Positions 23,099 through 32,208 of a DNA stretch of 64,000 nt are shown piece by piece. Made by a program: the position numbers and the translations under genes. Each line of letters begins with the position of its first letter. The first letter of the stretch is position 1. The notes under the pieces are model-generated. The model did no database searches, was not told the origin of the DNA, and saw only the letters and a program-made list of their open reading frames with translations. The DNA is from Patiria miniata (Eukaryota > Echinodermata > Asteroidea > Valvatida > Asterinidae), in contig NW_024037070.1 in the NCBI RefSeq assembly GCF_015706575.1, positions 3,405,874 to 3,469,873 on the forward strand, given 5' to 3'.

Positions 23099-23659
23099 TC
23101 AGTAGAACTGAATATACTCCTTGACCGTCTGAGGTAGCTCTAGGGCTGCCACAGACGGGTGGACAACTTCACTTCGACGGAACTTCAAGTAGTCCGACAT
23201 GGACATGTTCGCGGCCAAAATACCCCGAACAGCATCCGCCGCTAGCCCCTCCATCGTTGTGAGATGCATTAAGTATTGACAGTGTTGTCGCAACCAAGGC
23301 ATCCGCACCGGTAAAGCCCTCGCATAGTGCATTGCGGTTGACACGGAGATGCAACGTCTATGATCGATTCGTCCTTCTTTCTTGAGTTTATACGCTGTCT
23401 GGTTGAACTTGTACCGATGCTTTTCAAGGAGTTCTACGGGTTTTATATGACGGACTTCTTGAATCCAGCACCATCGGAGTTCATCAAGAAGATGATCAGC
23501 GTTCCCCAAGGTGAATTCTTCAATGATAGTTAAGATATGATCAAACTCCATAATGACGATTGATGATGAGCCCATCGGCGATGATGACCTCCAAACTGTT
23601 TCTGGGGGGTTTTTTATAGGCGTGTGGTGGATCCAGAGGTGTGAAAAAACAGTGTTCAT
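23099..23659 (-). CDS. Unrecognised Polinton accessory protein, possible death-effector-like N terminus
   Basis: An open frame of 186 codons. Three in-frame ATGs are possible, at 23659, 23575 and 23551. The last gives 150 aa beginning MEFDHILTIIEEFTLGN and is the best start, because the residues before it look like untranslated sequence. The first ~60 residues have the spacing of a death-effector-type helical bundle (F..IL..I..E, then LLDELRWCW, then LLEKHRYKFNQTAYKLKKEG). No RxDL motif is seen, so this is a weak resemblance. The second half (MHYARALPVRMPWLRQHC onward) is helical and matches nothing I know. It is convergent with the death-domain gene and may form an accessory module with it. 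Function is unknown. Confidence 0.5.
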   Translation of the reverse strand: MNTVFSHLWIHHTPIKNPPETVWRSSSPMGSSSIVIMEFDHILTIIEEFTLGNADHLLDELRWCWIQEVRHIKPVELLEKHRYKFNQTAYKLKKEGRIDHRRCISVSTAMHYARALPVRMPWLRQHCQYLMHLTTMEGLAADAVRGILAANMSMSDYLKFRRSEVVHPSVAALELPQTVKEYIQFY

Positions 23660-24280
23660 TGGTACAGCCCGCCAAAAACAGACCGTCGAATGATTCTCGG
23701 ATGCTGTACTTTACCAGTATCAAAAAGAGAACAAAATTTATCAAAAAAGAAAAGAGATTTGTTTTTTTTTTATGGAAGCGTAAAGGTAATGATGGTCGGG
23801 ATGTAGACTGACTTTAGTGGTACGATTTATACAACAGTCAACGATGATGTACACGTTTGTTTCATTCAATAAACTATTCGATAACCAAAAAATCGTTTAA
23901 AAATCTCAGAATAATTTGATTACATACCTTAAAACTTACTACAGGTGATTTCTTATATTAAGATTATTCAGGCAGATCATTTACCTAAACCAAATCAGAC
24001 GACATTATTTTAAAAAAACTGAAAAAAGCAGAAAACAAAAAACACACTCGCACACAAGCCCTTAGGACATAGAGGACGATATGAAGAATCTCACTTTAGC
24101 CCCGAGTTTTCTGTATAGCACTTTGGTGCTAGTCAGTCCTGTTCAAGCCTATTCATCTTGCACCTGGTTAAGCCGTGCATTTCAGAAGATTAGGCACCTG
24201 TTATCCCAAAAGTCGTTTAACCCTCATTAACTCTTTAACTAACACCTCTTTCGTCCTAAAAGACTTTCTAAGTACCCCCC
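23660..24280. other. Spacer between accessory genes and PolB
   Basis: AT-rich noncoding stretch that should hold divergent promoters for the minus-strand accessory gene and PolB. No clear TATA box was chosen. A poly-T run lies at about 23761-23771. Confidence 0.4.
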
Positions 24281-24476
24281 TATCCATTATTCCATCTAAT
24301 GGGGTAGGCCCCCCCTTTGTCCAATACATGTTTAGACCCATTTACTATCCATTATTCCATCTAATGGGGGTAGGTCCCCCCTTTTGTCCAATAATTTTTT
24401 TAGACCCATCCCCCTATCCATTATTCCATCTACGGGGGTAGGTCCCCCCACCCCCCTTTTGTCCGATAAAACTTTC
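24281..24476 (+). repeat. Minisatellite related to the terminal repeat
   Basis: Three tandem units of 65-69 bp, each containing TATCCATTATTCCATCTA, then GGGGTAGG, a C run and TTTTGTCCAATA, TTTAGACCCAT. The same order of words occurs once in the right terminal repeat at about 38240-38310. These units therefore look like internal copies of terminal-repeat sequence, in the right-end orientation. Confidence 0.8.
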
Positions 24477-24645
24477 TGGCCCCGGTCTCCTTTGTCTCGT
24501 GAAACTGGTAACCAATTACCGTTGATTCTATTCGCGTCGGTAGCAATCATTACCTCAGGAGAACATCTTAGTTACCCCGTCTTTCATTTCCAGTCTTATC
24601 TCTGCAGTGTACAGTTCATTAGAGCTATCAATTTACTGCTACAAA

Positions 24646-27600
24646 ATGTTTTCCAACGTAGAAGAAATTAACGCGCTTTCTATGGAGGAATGCAACGGCT
24701 ATCTCGACTATTTCGTGTTATCTGACGCGGCAAGATTTGCAATTAAACAACGTTTACGCAATCTGCAAATCGCACAAACTTTCGATATGCAAGAAAACAC
24801 CGAAGCCGAGGATGATGATGATTTCGCCGAGCTTCTCTTGGATAGGGAACAACCCTGCGCTCATCTAGTTGAGGTGGGTAACGAAGAGGTAGGGAACCAA
24901 GACGGTACAGCGGACAACGGCATCTACTGGGACGAGCGACTAGGGAGTTGGACGCAACGAGAACCCAACGAGGAAGACGTTGCAGCTTTACCGCCAACCC
25001 TCAACGATGCCGCTGACGACCTTTTTGAAGAACTGTCGGCATGGGACCAGGTAGATCTTCAATGTTCACCGGAGGACAACGCCATTCTCTGGGACGAGCG
25101 ACTCGGGAGTTGGACGCAACGAGAACCCAACGAGGAAGACGTTGCAGCTTTACCGCCAACCCTCAACGATGCCGCTGACGACCTTTTTGAAGAACTGTCG
25201 ACATGGGACCAGGTAGATCTTCAATGTTCACCGGAGGACAACGCCATTCTCTGGGACGAGCGACTCGGGAGTTGGACCCAACAAGGACGCAGTGAGGAAG
25301 GCGTTTCCGAATTACCTCAAAACAATGAACAAATTAAAGACAATATTTTGGCCCAGATGCTATCTACAACCCAAATTTGTGATAACGTCCAATCGCGTGT
25401 TAGTATCGGAGAACAACCTGGGACCAGTGGAATCTCTGCACCAGTCAACAACAAGAAAAGATCACGCACGGACAGTGGGGATTCAGCTTCGCAAACAGAC
25501 AGTATGGTAGGCGGTGCTTTTACCGATGCAGATCTGGACGGGGATATTGAACACATCGAGGAACCACAGCGCAAGATCAGCACAAGCAGACAACCCGAAG
25601 AATTCTACAAAATTGTGAGTGTAAAAGAAAAAAAAAGAAAAAAATTTCAAGCCCATACTTATGATTATGTAGTACAGTTCCGTCATTTAGAAGACGCAAG
25701 TCTCGAAGAGGCTATGCCTCTTTTGGACGGAATATTTAATAGTATTATTCAGCGTCTAGGGGATGGTGTTGAGGAAGATGACAGGGTGCGCATGGTATTT
25801 AACTCACCGGTTTTAAATTTTCCAATTTCTCTCCCGTTCATGCGAATGGATCAGCTGACGGCCGAGCGATTGTTTGAGAGGATACAACAGGTTTTGAACA
25901 GTTACCAATTCATTCGATTCGATGAAACCATATCTATACATTTTGTACATATGAGATTTAACAAAGGGGGAAAAAATAACAGACAGGTTAGACTTATGAA
26001 ACTCGAGGAACTTTTGGCTAGTAAAAGAAGTATTGTGAAAATACGGGATGATGGCACCAATACGTGTCTGGCCCGTGCTATTGTGTTCGGCCAGGCTCTT
26101 CAAGAAAAAGAGGGACTAGAGTTAACATATATACTCAAAAATAGAGCTCAGTATGTAGATCATCTGGTTACAGACATGCACAACAAGGCAGGAATCGAAG
26201 AAGGGAGATTAGGGGGCATTGAAGAGCTTCAGCGGTTTCAAGACGTATTAGAAAATTATAGGCTCATTGTTTTATCGAGGGAACATTGTTACGCGGCCGT
26301 TTTTAAGGGTCCAGAAAAACCGCGCACGATATATCTTCATCTTGCAAGAGGGCATTACGATGTCATACGGTCTATGTCGGGGTTCTTAAACCGAAGCAAT
26401 TTCTGCGATCAATGCCTTAAAGGGTATAACGGTACAGTATCCAGTCATGTATGTAACATTTCCTGTAAGCTGTGCTATTCCTTGGGTTGTAAAACCGGTG
26501 AGATAAACACATGGGTCCACTGTTCCGATTGTAACCGTAATTTTAAGGATCAAGTCTGTTTCAATAACCACAAGACAAGACTCGTAGGTAAAACAACTGT
26601 ATGTCAGTCATTTTACAGATGTAAATCGTGTGACGCGTACGTGAGTGCCGCCATCACGGCCAAGCGTGGTAAACACCAATGTTTAAAGAAATACTGTGCA
26701 ACCTGTCATGAAATGGTTCCATTTAATCATCAGTGTTTTATAAAAGTTGTAAACGGTGCCAAAAATGGACGCGCGCAGACATTTCAGACAAACGAAGTTA
26801 TGGATGATTTCTTTGTCTTGGATCACTTAGATGTTGACGATAATGATAAAGAATCGATGGAACCCAGCGGTAAGAAAAAGCAAAAACAGAACAAAGTGTT
26901 GAAATACATATTTTTTGACTTTGAATGTACCCAAGATGGCGGCACTCACGTACCGAATTTATGTGTAGCGGAAACGACTTGTGAAATATGTGCGGGACAA
27001 CCTGATGATTTTTACTGTAGTATTTGTCCATCACGTAAGGTATTTAAGGGAGATAACACTCAGAAAGAGTTTTGTGAATGGTTATTCCAATCCCCCGAAA
27101 CCGATAATTCAGTAGCCATAGCTCACAACGCAAAGGGGTACGACTCGTACTTTCTTGTAGAGTTTTTGTTTGATAATGCGTGCATACCTTCTGTCGTGTA
27201 CAGTGGGGCTAAGGCTATGAGCATAGACATTCCTCAGTATCAGCGTAGGATTATAGATTCTATGAATTTCCTCCCTATGGCATTGAGTAAGTTACCAGGC
27301 ACCTTTGGGATAAGCGAGTTGAAAAAGGGGTTCTTTCCTCACTTTTTTAATACTCAGTGGAATCAAAACTACGTAGGTCCCATACCGAGCGAAACTTATT
27401 ATGACCCCGACTCAATGTCTGACGAGCGTAGGAAAGAATTCTATGAATGGTACCGAGCGCAAAAGGAGCTTAACCAGCCCTTTGACTTACAGGAAGAATT
27501 ACTATCCTACTGTATCAGCGACGTTGATATTTTAAAGCGATGTTGTATCCAATTCCGCGAACTGTTCATGCAGGTTACTTCGACAGGACCAGAGGATCAA

Positions 27601-29478
27601 GGTGTTGATCCTTTTAAACAGTGCGTGACGATCGCTTCGGCTTGTAATCTTGTGTACCGGAGAAACTTCTTAACTAAAGATACAATCGCAGTCCTACCAC
27701 CCAGAGGGTATAGTGTTTCAGACAGACAATCCCAAAAAGCACTCATATGGTTGCGGTGGATGAGTCGCTTACAAGACGTGCACATCCAACATGCTCAAAA
27801 TGGGGGAGAAATGAATATCGGAAAATACAAAATGGATGGGTATAGTGAGGACGCGCGTACTGTGTATGAATTCAATGGTTGCTTTTGGCACGGCTGTCCT
27901 AAGTGTTATATTGGGGATACTACTCACCCTGTGTATCAAATTCCAATGCATGAATTATACAACCGAACCCTAGAAAAGAAGGCTTTTATTCAGAATCAGA
28001 CGGGATTTAATTACATAGATATGTGGGAATGTGTGTGGGATGGTCTGTACAATGATTTTCCAAAGGATGTACGTGTTAATCTTTCAGAGGGAATTTCTGA
28101 TCCTACCGCAAAACAGCTTAATCCCAGAGATGCTTTCTATGGAGGTCGAACTAATGCGACTCGATTGTTTTATGAAGTTAGCGGGGATGAAACAATTAAA
28201 TATGTAGATTTTTGCTCGCTTTATCCGTACACAAATAAGTATTGTTCTTACGGGATAGGGCATCCAAAGGTCATTACCGATAACTTTAAGGATATATCTG
28301 AGTACTACGGGTTAATCAAATGTAAAGTTCTCCCTCCGCGAAACTTGTATCACCCTGTTTTACCATACAGAGCAGTTGGAAAGCTGATGTTTGTACTTTG
28401 TAAAGCGTGCGCTGAGTCGGAACAAAGAACACCCTGTCACCATTGTGACGATGAGAGAGCACTAAGTGGTACTTATGTCTCGTTTGAATTACAAAAAGCC
28501 GTAGAGTTAGGTTACGTAGTTCAACACATTGATAGTGTATGGCACTTTGACAAAAGGGCACAGTATAATCCGACCACTAAATCCGGTGGATTGTTCAGCG
28601 GATACATCGATACGTTTCTAAAGATTAAACAACAAAGCTCTGGGATTCCTTCATGGTGTCAAAGCGAGGAAGACATTCAAAAGTACATCGATGAATATGA
28701 AAGAAAAGAGGGAATATTGCTAGATCGAGAAAAACTTGTTAAGAACCCAGGTCTCAGGGCACTAGCGAAGCTAATGTTGAATAGTTTTTGGGGCAAATTT
28801 GGACAAAGAATAAACATGCCAAAAACTGAAGTCGTTACCGAACCATCGAGGTTGTATGAGCTTTTGTACGCAGATGACAAAATAGTCAACAGCGTGCAAT
28901 TTTTCAATGACGAGCTCGCAGAAGTCAAGTTTTCTAACGATGACGAATTTGTAGAGCCAAACCCTAGAACGAATGTGGTCATTGCTGCGTTTACAACAGC
29001 CCATGCCCGTCTCAAGCTGTACAGCGTACTTGAAAAACTCCAAGATAGAGTACTCTATTACGACACGGATAGTGTTATTTATATCGACAAACCGGGCATG
29101 TACAGTCCACCCCTCGGTGATCATTTGGGTTCACTAACGAATGAATTAGAATCGGACAATTACATTCAGAGTTTTGTTTCGGGGGGTCCTAAAAATTATG
29201 CCTACAAATTAGACACGGGTAAAACGTGTTGTAAGGTGCGCGGGTTCACGCTCAACTTTAGGAATGCGCAACAGATCAACTTTGACACTGTAGCGCATAT
29301 GGTCAAAGATGTAAACCAGCAACCCATAACCATACATAATCCACATCAAATCATCAGAGAGCCAAAAACAAAAAAGATTAAGACAAAATCGATGTCAAAA
29401 GACTACAAGGTTGTTTACAATAAGAGAGTGATTTTAGATAATTTCAATACCGTACCGTACGGATACCACAGGTCATAA
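24646..29478 (+). CDS. POLB: Protein-primed family B DNA polymerase (PolB) with OTU-like and zinc-binding N-terminal region
   Basis: A 1610-aa polymerase expected to copy the element from a protein primer. Residues ~95-220 hold two and a bit copies of a 54-aa acidic repeat (DERLGSWTQREPNEED). Residues 468-475 (DDGTNTCL) and 569-572 (GHYD) resemble the Asp-Cys and His motifs of OTU cysteine proteases. A Cys-rich zinc-binding stretch follows (~590-720). The proofreading exonuclease has FDFE (D758, E760), HNAKGYD (827-833) and YCISD (955-959). Next is FNGCFWHGCPKC (~1076-1087), often present between the exonuclease and polymerase parts in this family. Polymerase motifs are DFCSLYP (1188-1194), NSFWG (1379-1383) and YYDTDS (1471-1476), so all catalytic residues are present. 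ATG at 24646 has A at -3; the frame upstream starts only with GTG. Confidence 0.95.
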   Translation: MFSNVEEINALSMEECNGYLDYFVLSDAARFAIKQRLRNLQIAQTFDMQENTEAEDDDDFAELLLDREQPCAHLVEVGNEEVGNQDGTADNGIYWDERLGSWTQREPNEEDVAALPPTLNDAADDLFEELSAWDQVDLQCSPEDNAILWDERLGSWTQREPNEEDVAALPPTLNDAADDLFEELSTWDQVDLQCSPEDNAILWDERLGSWTQQGRSEEGVSELPQNNEQIKDNILAQMLSTTQICDNVQSRVSIGEQPGTSGISAPVNNKKRSRTDSGDSASQTDSMVGGAFTDADLDGDIEHIEEPQRKISTSRQPEEFYKIVSVKEKKRKKFQAHTYDYVVQFRHLEDASLEEAMPLLDGIFNSIIQRLGDGVEEDDRVRMVFNSPVLNFPISLPFMRMDQLTAERLFERIQQVLNSYQFIRFDETISIHFVHMRFNKGGKNNRQVRLMKLEELLASKRSIVKIRDDGTNTCLARAIVFGQALQEKEGLELTYILKNRAQYVDHLVTDMHNKAGIEEGRLGGIEELQRFQDVLENYRLIVLSREHCYAAVFKGPEKPRTIYLHLARGHYDVIRSMSGFLNRSNFCDQCLKGYNGTVSSHVCNISCKLCYSLGCKTGEINTWVHCSDCNRNFKDQVCFNNHKTRLVGKTTVCQSFYRCKSCDAYVSAAITAKRGKHQCLKKYCATCHEMVPFNHQCFIKVVNGAKNGRAQTFQTNEVMDDFFVLDHLDVDDNDKESMEPSGKKKQKQNKVLKYIFFDFECTQDGGTHVPNLCVAETTCEICAGQPDDFYCSICPSRKVFKGDNTQKEFCEWLFQSPETDNSVAIAHNAKGYDSYFLVEFLFDNACIPSVVYSGAKAMSIDIPQYQRRIIDSMNFLPMALSKLPGTFGISELKKGFFPHFFNTQWNQNYVGPIPSETYYDPDSMSDERRKEFYEWYRAQKELNQPFDLQEELLSYCISDVDILKRCCIQFRELFMQVTSTGPEDQGVDPFKQCVTIASACNLVYRRNFLTKDTIAVLPPRGYSVSDRQSQKALIWLRWMSRLQDVHIQHAQNGGEMNIGKYKMDGYSEDARTVYEFNGCFWHGCPKCYIGDTTHPVYQIPMHELYNRTLEKKAFIQNQTGFNYIDMWECVWDGLYNDFPKDVRVNLSEGISDPTAKQLNPRDAFYGGRTNATRLFYEVSGDETIKYVDFCSLYPYTNKYCSYGIGHPKVITDNFKDISEYYGLIKCKVLPPRNLYHPVLPYRAVGKLMFVLCKACAESEQRTPCHHCDDERALSGTYVSFELQKAVELGYVVQHIDSVWHFDKRAQYNPTTKSGGLFSGYIDTFLKIKQQSSGIPSWCQSEEDIQKYIDEYERKEGILLDREKLVKNPGLRALAKLMLNSFWGKFGQRINMPKTEVVTEPSRLYELLYADDKIVNSVQFFNDELAEVKFSNDDEFVEPNPRTNVVIAAFTTAHARLKLYSVLEKLQDRVLYYDTDSVIYIDKPGMYSPPLGDHLGSLTNELESDNYIQSFVSGGPKNYAYKLDTGKTCCKVRGFTLNFRNAQQINFDTVAHMVKDVNQQPITIHNPHQIIREPKTKKIKTKSMSKDYKVVYNKRVILDNFNTVPYGYHRS
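24931..25290 (+). repeat. 162-bp in-frame tandem repeat in PolB
   Basis: Units start at 24931, 25093 and 25255, exactly 162 bp (54 codons) apart. The first two are nearly identical and the third is truncated. The near identity at DNA level implies recent duplication or ongoing homogenisation. Confidence 0.92.
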
Positions 29479-29523
29479 AAAGAAAGGTCGGATCGTACTG
29501 TTCTCATTTCTACTAAAGTCACA

Positions 29524-29739
29524 ATGGCAGACACACATTCATCCAACCTTAAGTGCTCTCGGCCAATGTTTCGAATAATAACGATTGCGATAATAATTGT
29601 ATTGCTTGTCGTTCTGTGTTCTGTTTTTGGAATCGAATTGTCTACTATTTTAGAAAACGAATTGTTTAATCAATTGATTTCTGAAGTATCTACTTTTGGC
29701 TTGTTAAAGAATGAAAATATTAGCTTGTACCAGCCGTAA
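29524..29739 (+). CDS. Small single-pass membrane protein
   Basis: A 71-aa frame starting ACAATGG, 45 bp after the PolB stop. Residues ~16-37 (FRIITIAIIIVLLVVLCSVFG) form one strong membrane segment after a short polar N terminus with Cys and Arg. The C-terminal half is amphipathic. It lies between PolB and the packaging ATPase. No homologue is recognised. Short length makes it less secure than its neighbours, but position, Kozak context and the clean hydrophobic segment support it. Confidence 0.6.
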   Translation: MADTHSSNLKCSRPMFRIITIAIIIVLLVVLCSVFGIELSTILENELFNQLISEVSTFGLLKNENISLYQP

Positions 29740-29766
29740 ATTTTTATCGATGTAAGCTCCGTGTTA

Positions 29767-29797
29767 TGACGTCAGTATATTTAAGTTATATAATACA
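29767..29797 (+). promoter_or_regulatory. CRE-like site plus TATA-like sequence before the ATPase gene
   Basis: A perfect TGACGTCA palindrome (29767-29774) is followed by TATATTTAAG and TTATATAATA (to 29795), 34-60 bp before the ATPase ATG. The order fits an RNA polymerase II core promoter for the late rightward genes. The same palindrome also occurs inside coding sequence at 31264 and 34208, so it is not specific on its own. Confidence 0.35.
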
Positions 29798-29828
29798 GCG
29801 CAATTAACCGCTAAGGTCACTTTTTCCC

Positions 29829-30467
29829 ATGGGTACGAAACTGCAACATCCAGCAACCTTTTGCGTGGCAGGCCCAACGTGTTGCGGAAAGACTCACTGG
29901 GTCAGTAAACTAATCAGAAATCACCAACATGTTTTTGTGGAACCATTTGAGAGAATTTTGTGGTGTTATGGTCAGTATCAGCCGGCTTACGAGGAACTGT
30001 CTCGCGATCTACCTTTTGTTCAGTTTGTGGAGGGGGTGCCGGAGGATTTGTCAGAGCTCATCGACCCGAAACAGCGAAATTTAGTGATTCTGGACGACTT
30101 AATGCAGGAATGTGGTAACGATCCTCAAGTTACTAAACTGTTTACCCAAGGATCGCACCATCGAAACTTGTCCGTGATTTACATCGTGCAAAACCTGTTT
30201 CATCAGTCTAAAGAGAGCAGAACCATCAGTCTGAATTGTCATTACATCGTCCTGTTTAAAAACCCCAGAGACAGATCTCAGATTGTTCACCTGGCCAAGC
30301 AGATGTACCCTGGGCAGACTAAATTCATGGTCGAAGCTTACGCTGATGCAACCAGTCTTCCGCACTCTTATCTTTTCATTGACTTGCAACCTAATTGTTT
30401 AGAAGAACTCCGTGTCCGTTCCCATATTTTTCCAGGTGAAACGAGCTACGCCTACGTCCCTAAATAG
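29829..30467 (+). CDS. ATP: FtsK/HerA-type genome-packaging ATPase
   Basis: A 212-aa P-loop ATPase of the Polinton/adenovirus-like packaging group, expected to pump DNA into capsids. Walker A is GPTCCGKT (15-22) and Walker B is LVILDDLM (85-92). A third conserved stretch TKLFTQGSHHRNLSVIYIVQ contains the sensor region, followed by a polar residue-rich ending. Length is normal for the family. It is preceded by a promoter-like stretch and followed after 33 bp by the basic-protein gene, so the three downstream genes may share a transcript. Confidence 0.93.
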   Translation: MGTKLQHPATFCVAGPTCCGKTHWVSKLIRNHQHVFVEPFERILWCYGQYQPAYEELSRDLPFVQFVEGVPEDLSELIDPKQRNLVILDDLMQECGNDPQVTKLFTQGSHHRNLSVIYIVQNLFHQSKESRTISLNCHYIVLFKNPRDRSQIVHLAKQMYPGQTKFMVEAYADATSLPHSYLFIDLQPNCLEELRVRSHIFPGETSYAYVPK

Positions 30468-30500
30468 ACTGATCTTGTGCAACGTTGGTCATTCGCAATC

Positions 30501-30827
30501 ATGACGCGACGGTTGAAGGACAATATTCACGCGCTTCACATTTTAAGCAAATCTTCGAGCAAAAGAAGAAAGGCAACTTTAAAGAATGCTGACAAAGAGC
30601 TCATTACCTGTTTGTGTGAATGTGCACTGAACGTTTTAAAAGGTCGTGTACCCCTATCACCAAGCCAGAAGAAGAAATTGGCACGACATAAGGCACATCT
30701 GCGAGCTCTCGCTGACAAGAAATCTTCTCACGTCAAACGAAAAGAGCTATTAGTACAGAAAGGAGGATTTCTGGGACCCCTATTAGCCCCCATTCTGGGT
30801 ACACTGGGTGGTCTATTGTTCAAGTAA
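30501..30827 (+). CDS. Small basic Polinton protein with Gly-rich hydrophobic tail
   Basis: A 108-aa protein, rich in Lys and Arg (LSPSQKKKLARHKAHLRALA), ending in GGFLGPLLAPILGTLGGLLF. This arrangement is conserved in Polintons and recalls small core proteins such as adenoviral pX. A role in packaging or condensing DNA is therefore possible but unproven. ATG at 30501 was chosen; the frame upstream begins only with a GTG. Its stop TAA is followed immediately by the next gene's ATG at 30830. Confidence 0.8.
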   Translation: MTRRLKDNIHALHILSKSSSKRRKATLKNADKELITCLCECALNVLKGRVPLSPSQKKKLARHKAHLRALADKKSSHVKRKELLVQKGGFLGPLLAPILGTLGGLLFK

Positions 30828-30829
30828 TA

Positions 30830-31615
30830 ATGCGCTATGCCCGCAAAATCATGATTAGCGCCCCAGCAGACCGTGTTACTAAAGCCATTCAGAATGTACT
30901 CCTTTCACGTAACGCTACGCAGAGTAAACTGCAGAATCTGGAAGAAGACATGAAAGTCATCCTGGAAAGAACCGACATTCCCGATGACACTAAAGTATCA
31001 TTGTATCAGCAGACTTTACAAAAATATCTGCAATATGATCACGCCCGAAAAACTGAACCCATGTCTTTTACGATGTCTACGCCAGCGCAGGGATCCGGTA
31101 CGCCAAAATCATCGGGAGACGACGTTCCACAGGACAGCATAGAAAATGACGAAGGAACCGTAACTTCAGACAAGCAAGATGACCTGACACCACAAATTCT
31201 CGAGAGTGTGCCTAAAACTTTACAGCGCAAAGCGAAACTGCTTATGAATCAGCTTAAGCATAATGACGTCATGACTTGGAACAAAAATGGGGAACTTGTA
31301 TATGAAGGGGATGTCGTAAAGGGTTCAAATATTATTGATCTTGTCAATGACACTCTAAGAAGTAAAAAGGGTTTCGTTCCTCATGGATTTCAATATTTTA
31401 TGCGTGGATTGGCCAAATCTAACGCGCCCGAGAGTATTATCGGTAACGAAGCTCGACGTAGCATCGTTAGAAAATATAAAGAATTTGGCTCCGATAAGAA
31501 AAGGTTGCTACCCGATCTTCCTACATCCCGCACACCGATTCCATCTCGAAGGCGACTTAGAGTTGTGTCAACTCCATTAAGAGCCAAGAAAAAACTGAAT
31601 TGGGAAACTTTGTAA
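30830..31615 (+). CDS. Conserved Polinton protein of unknown function, 261 aa
   Basis: Two conserved halves flank a Ser/Thr/Asp-rich linker (~75-125). The N-terminal half has a helical stretch, LERTDIPDDTKVSLYQQTLQ. The C-terminal half has the signature ESVPKTLQRKAKLLMNQLK, then NGELVYEGDVVKGSNIIDLV and GFVPHGFQYFMRGLAK, followed by a basic tail. The same pattern recurs in invertebrate Polintons beside the small basic protein. A virion or core role is inferred from position only. Two bases separate its ATG from the previous stop. An AATAAA at 31789-31794 could end the rightward transcripts. Confidence 0.82.
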   Translation: MRYARKIMISAPADRVTKAIQNVLLSRNATQSKLQNLEEDMKVILERTDIPDDTKVSLYQQTLQKYLQYDHARKTEPMSFTMSTPAQGSGTPKSSGDDVPQDSIENDEGTVTSDKQDDLTPQILESVPKTLQRKAKLLMNQLKHNDVMTWNKNGELVYEGDVVKGSNIIDLVNDTLRSKKGFVPHGFQYFMRGLAKSNAPESIIGNEARRSIVRKYKEFGSDKKRLLPDLPTSRTPIPSRRRLRVVSTPLRAKKKLNWETL

Positions 31616-31788
31616 ATATAGTGACGTGTCTGTTTTGATTGAAAAGGTTTAATACGTAAACTTTGTATTGTTTGCATTTCATGTATGTTATCAGTAGTTG
31701 AAAGGTATTATTGTGTGATGTTAAAAAAAAACAAATGTACAAAAAGACAAAATGTAAACTTGAAAAAAAGAAGAAATTTTTTGTAATT

Positions 31789-31794
31789 AATAAA
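31789..31794 (+). terminator. Polyadenylation signal for rightward genes
   Basis: AATAAA 174 bp after the stop of the 261-aa gene, with a second near-match at about 31811. It lies just before the T-rich convergence zone. Confidence 0.45.
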
Positions 31795-31824
31795 CGTTTT
31801 ATTCATAAGCAATAAATAATGGAA

Positions 31825-32060
31825 CAAATGTTAAGAAGAAAAAAAAAAAATTCTTTGACTTTTTTTTTCTTTACTGTTTTTTTTTTGTACCTACTAACAA
31901 TGACTAAATATTTTTACATACAAATGTTTTTTTTTTACCCTTTTTTTCTTTAACACAAATTTTTTTTTTACACAAATTTTTTTTCTAAACATTTTTTTTT
32001 TTTTTTTTTTACACACAAATGTTTTTTTTCTAAACACAATTTTTTTTTTTTTTCTAAACA

Positions 32061-32096
<36 letters not shown>

Positions 32097-32145
32097 AATT
32101 TTTTTTCTAAACACAATTTTTTTTTACACAATTTTTTTTTTTTTT
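31825..32145. repeat. T-rich tract between convergent gene blocks
   Basis: About 320 bp dominated by T runs of 8-26 bases, separated by TACACAAA or CTAAACACAA. The word TTTTTTCTAAACACAA repeats about five times. On the minus strand it is A-rich and yields a spurious lysine-only frame. It separates the rightward and leftward gene blocks. Confidence 0.88.
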
Positions 32146-32208
32146 AAGAATAACAGAAATGATAATATATATTTACAAATACAAAAAGTGTTGAGTCACG
32201 ATAGCTTA

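Noticed and set aside
24607..24645. PolB start 13 codons upstream
   Set aside because: That codon is GTG; the first ATG, with A at -3, is at 24646.
31894..32097. Lysine-rich 67-codon frame on the minus strand
   Set aside because: It is the translation of the T-rich tract and not a gene.
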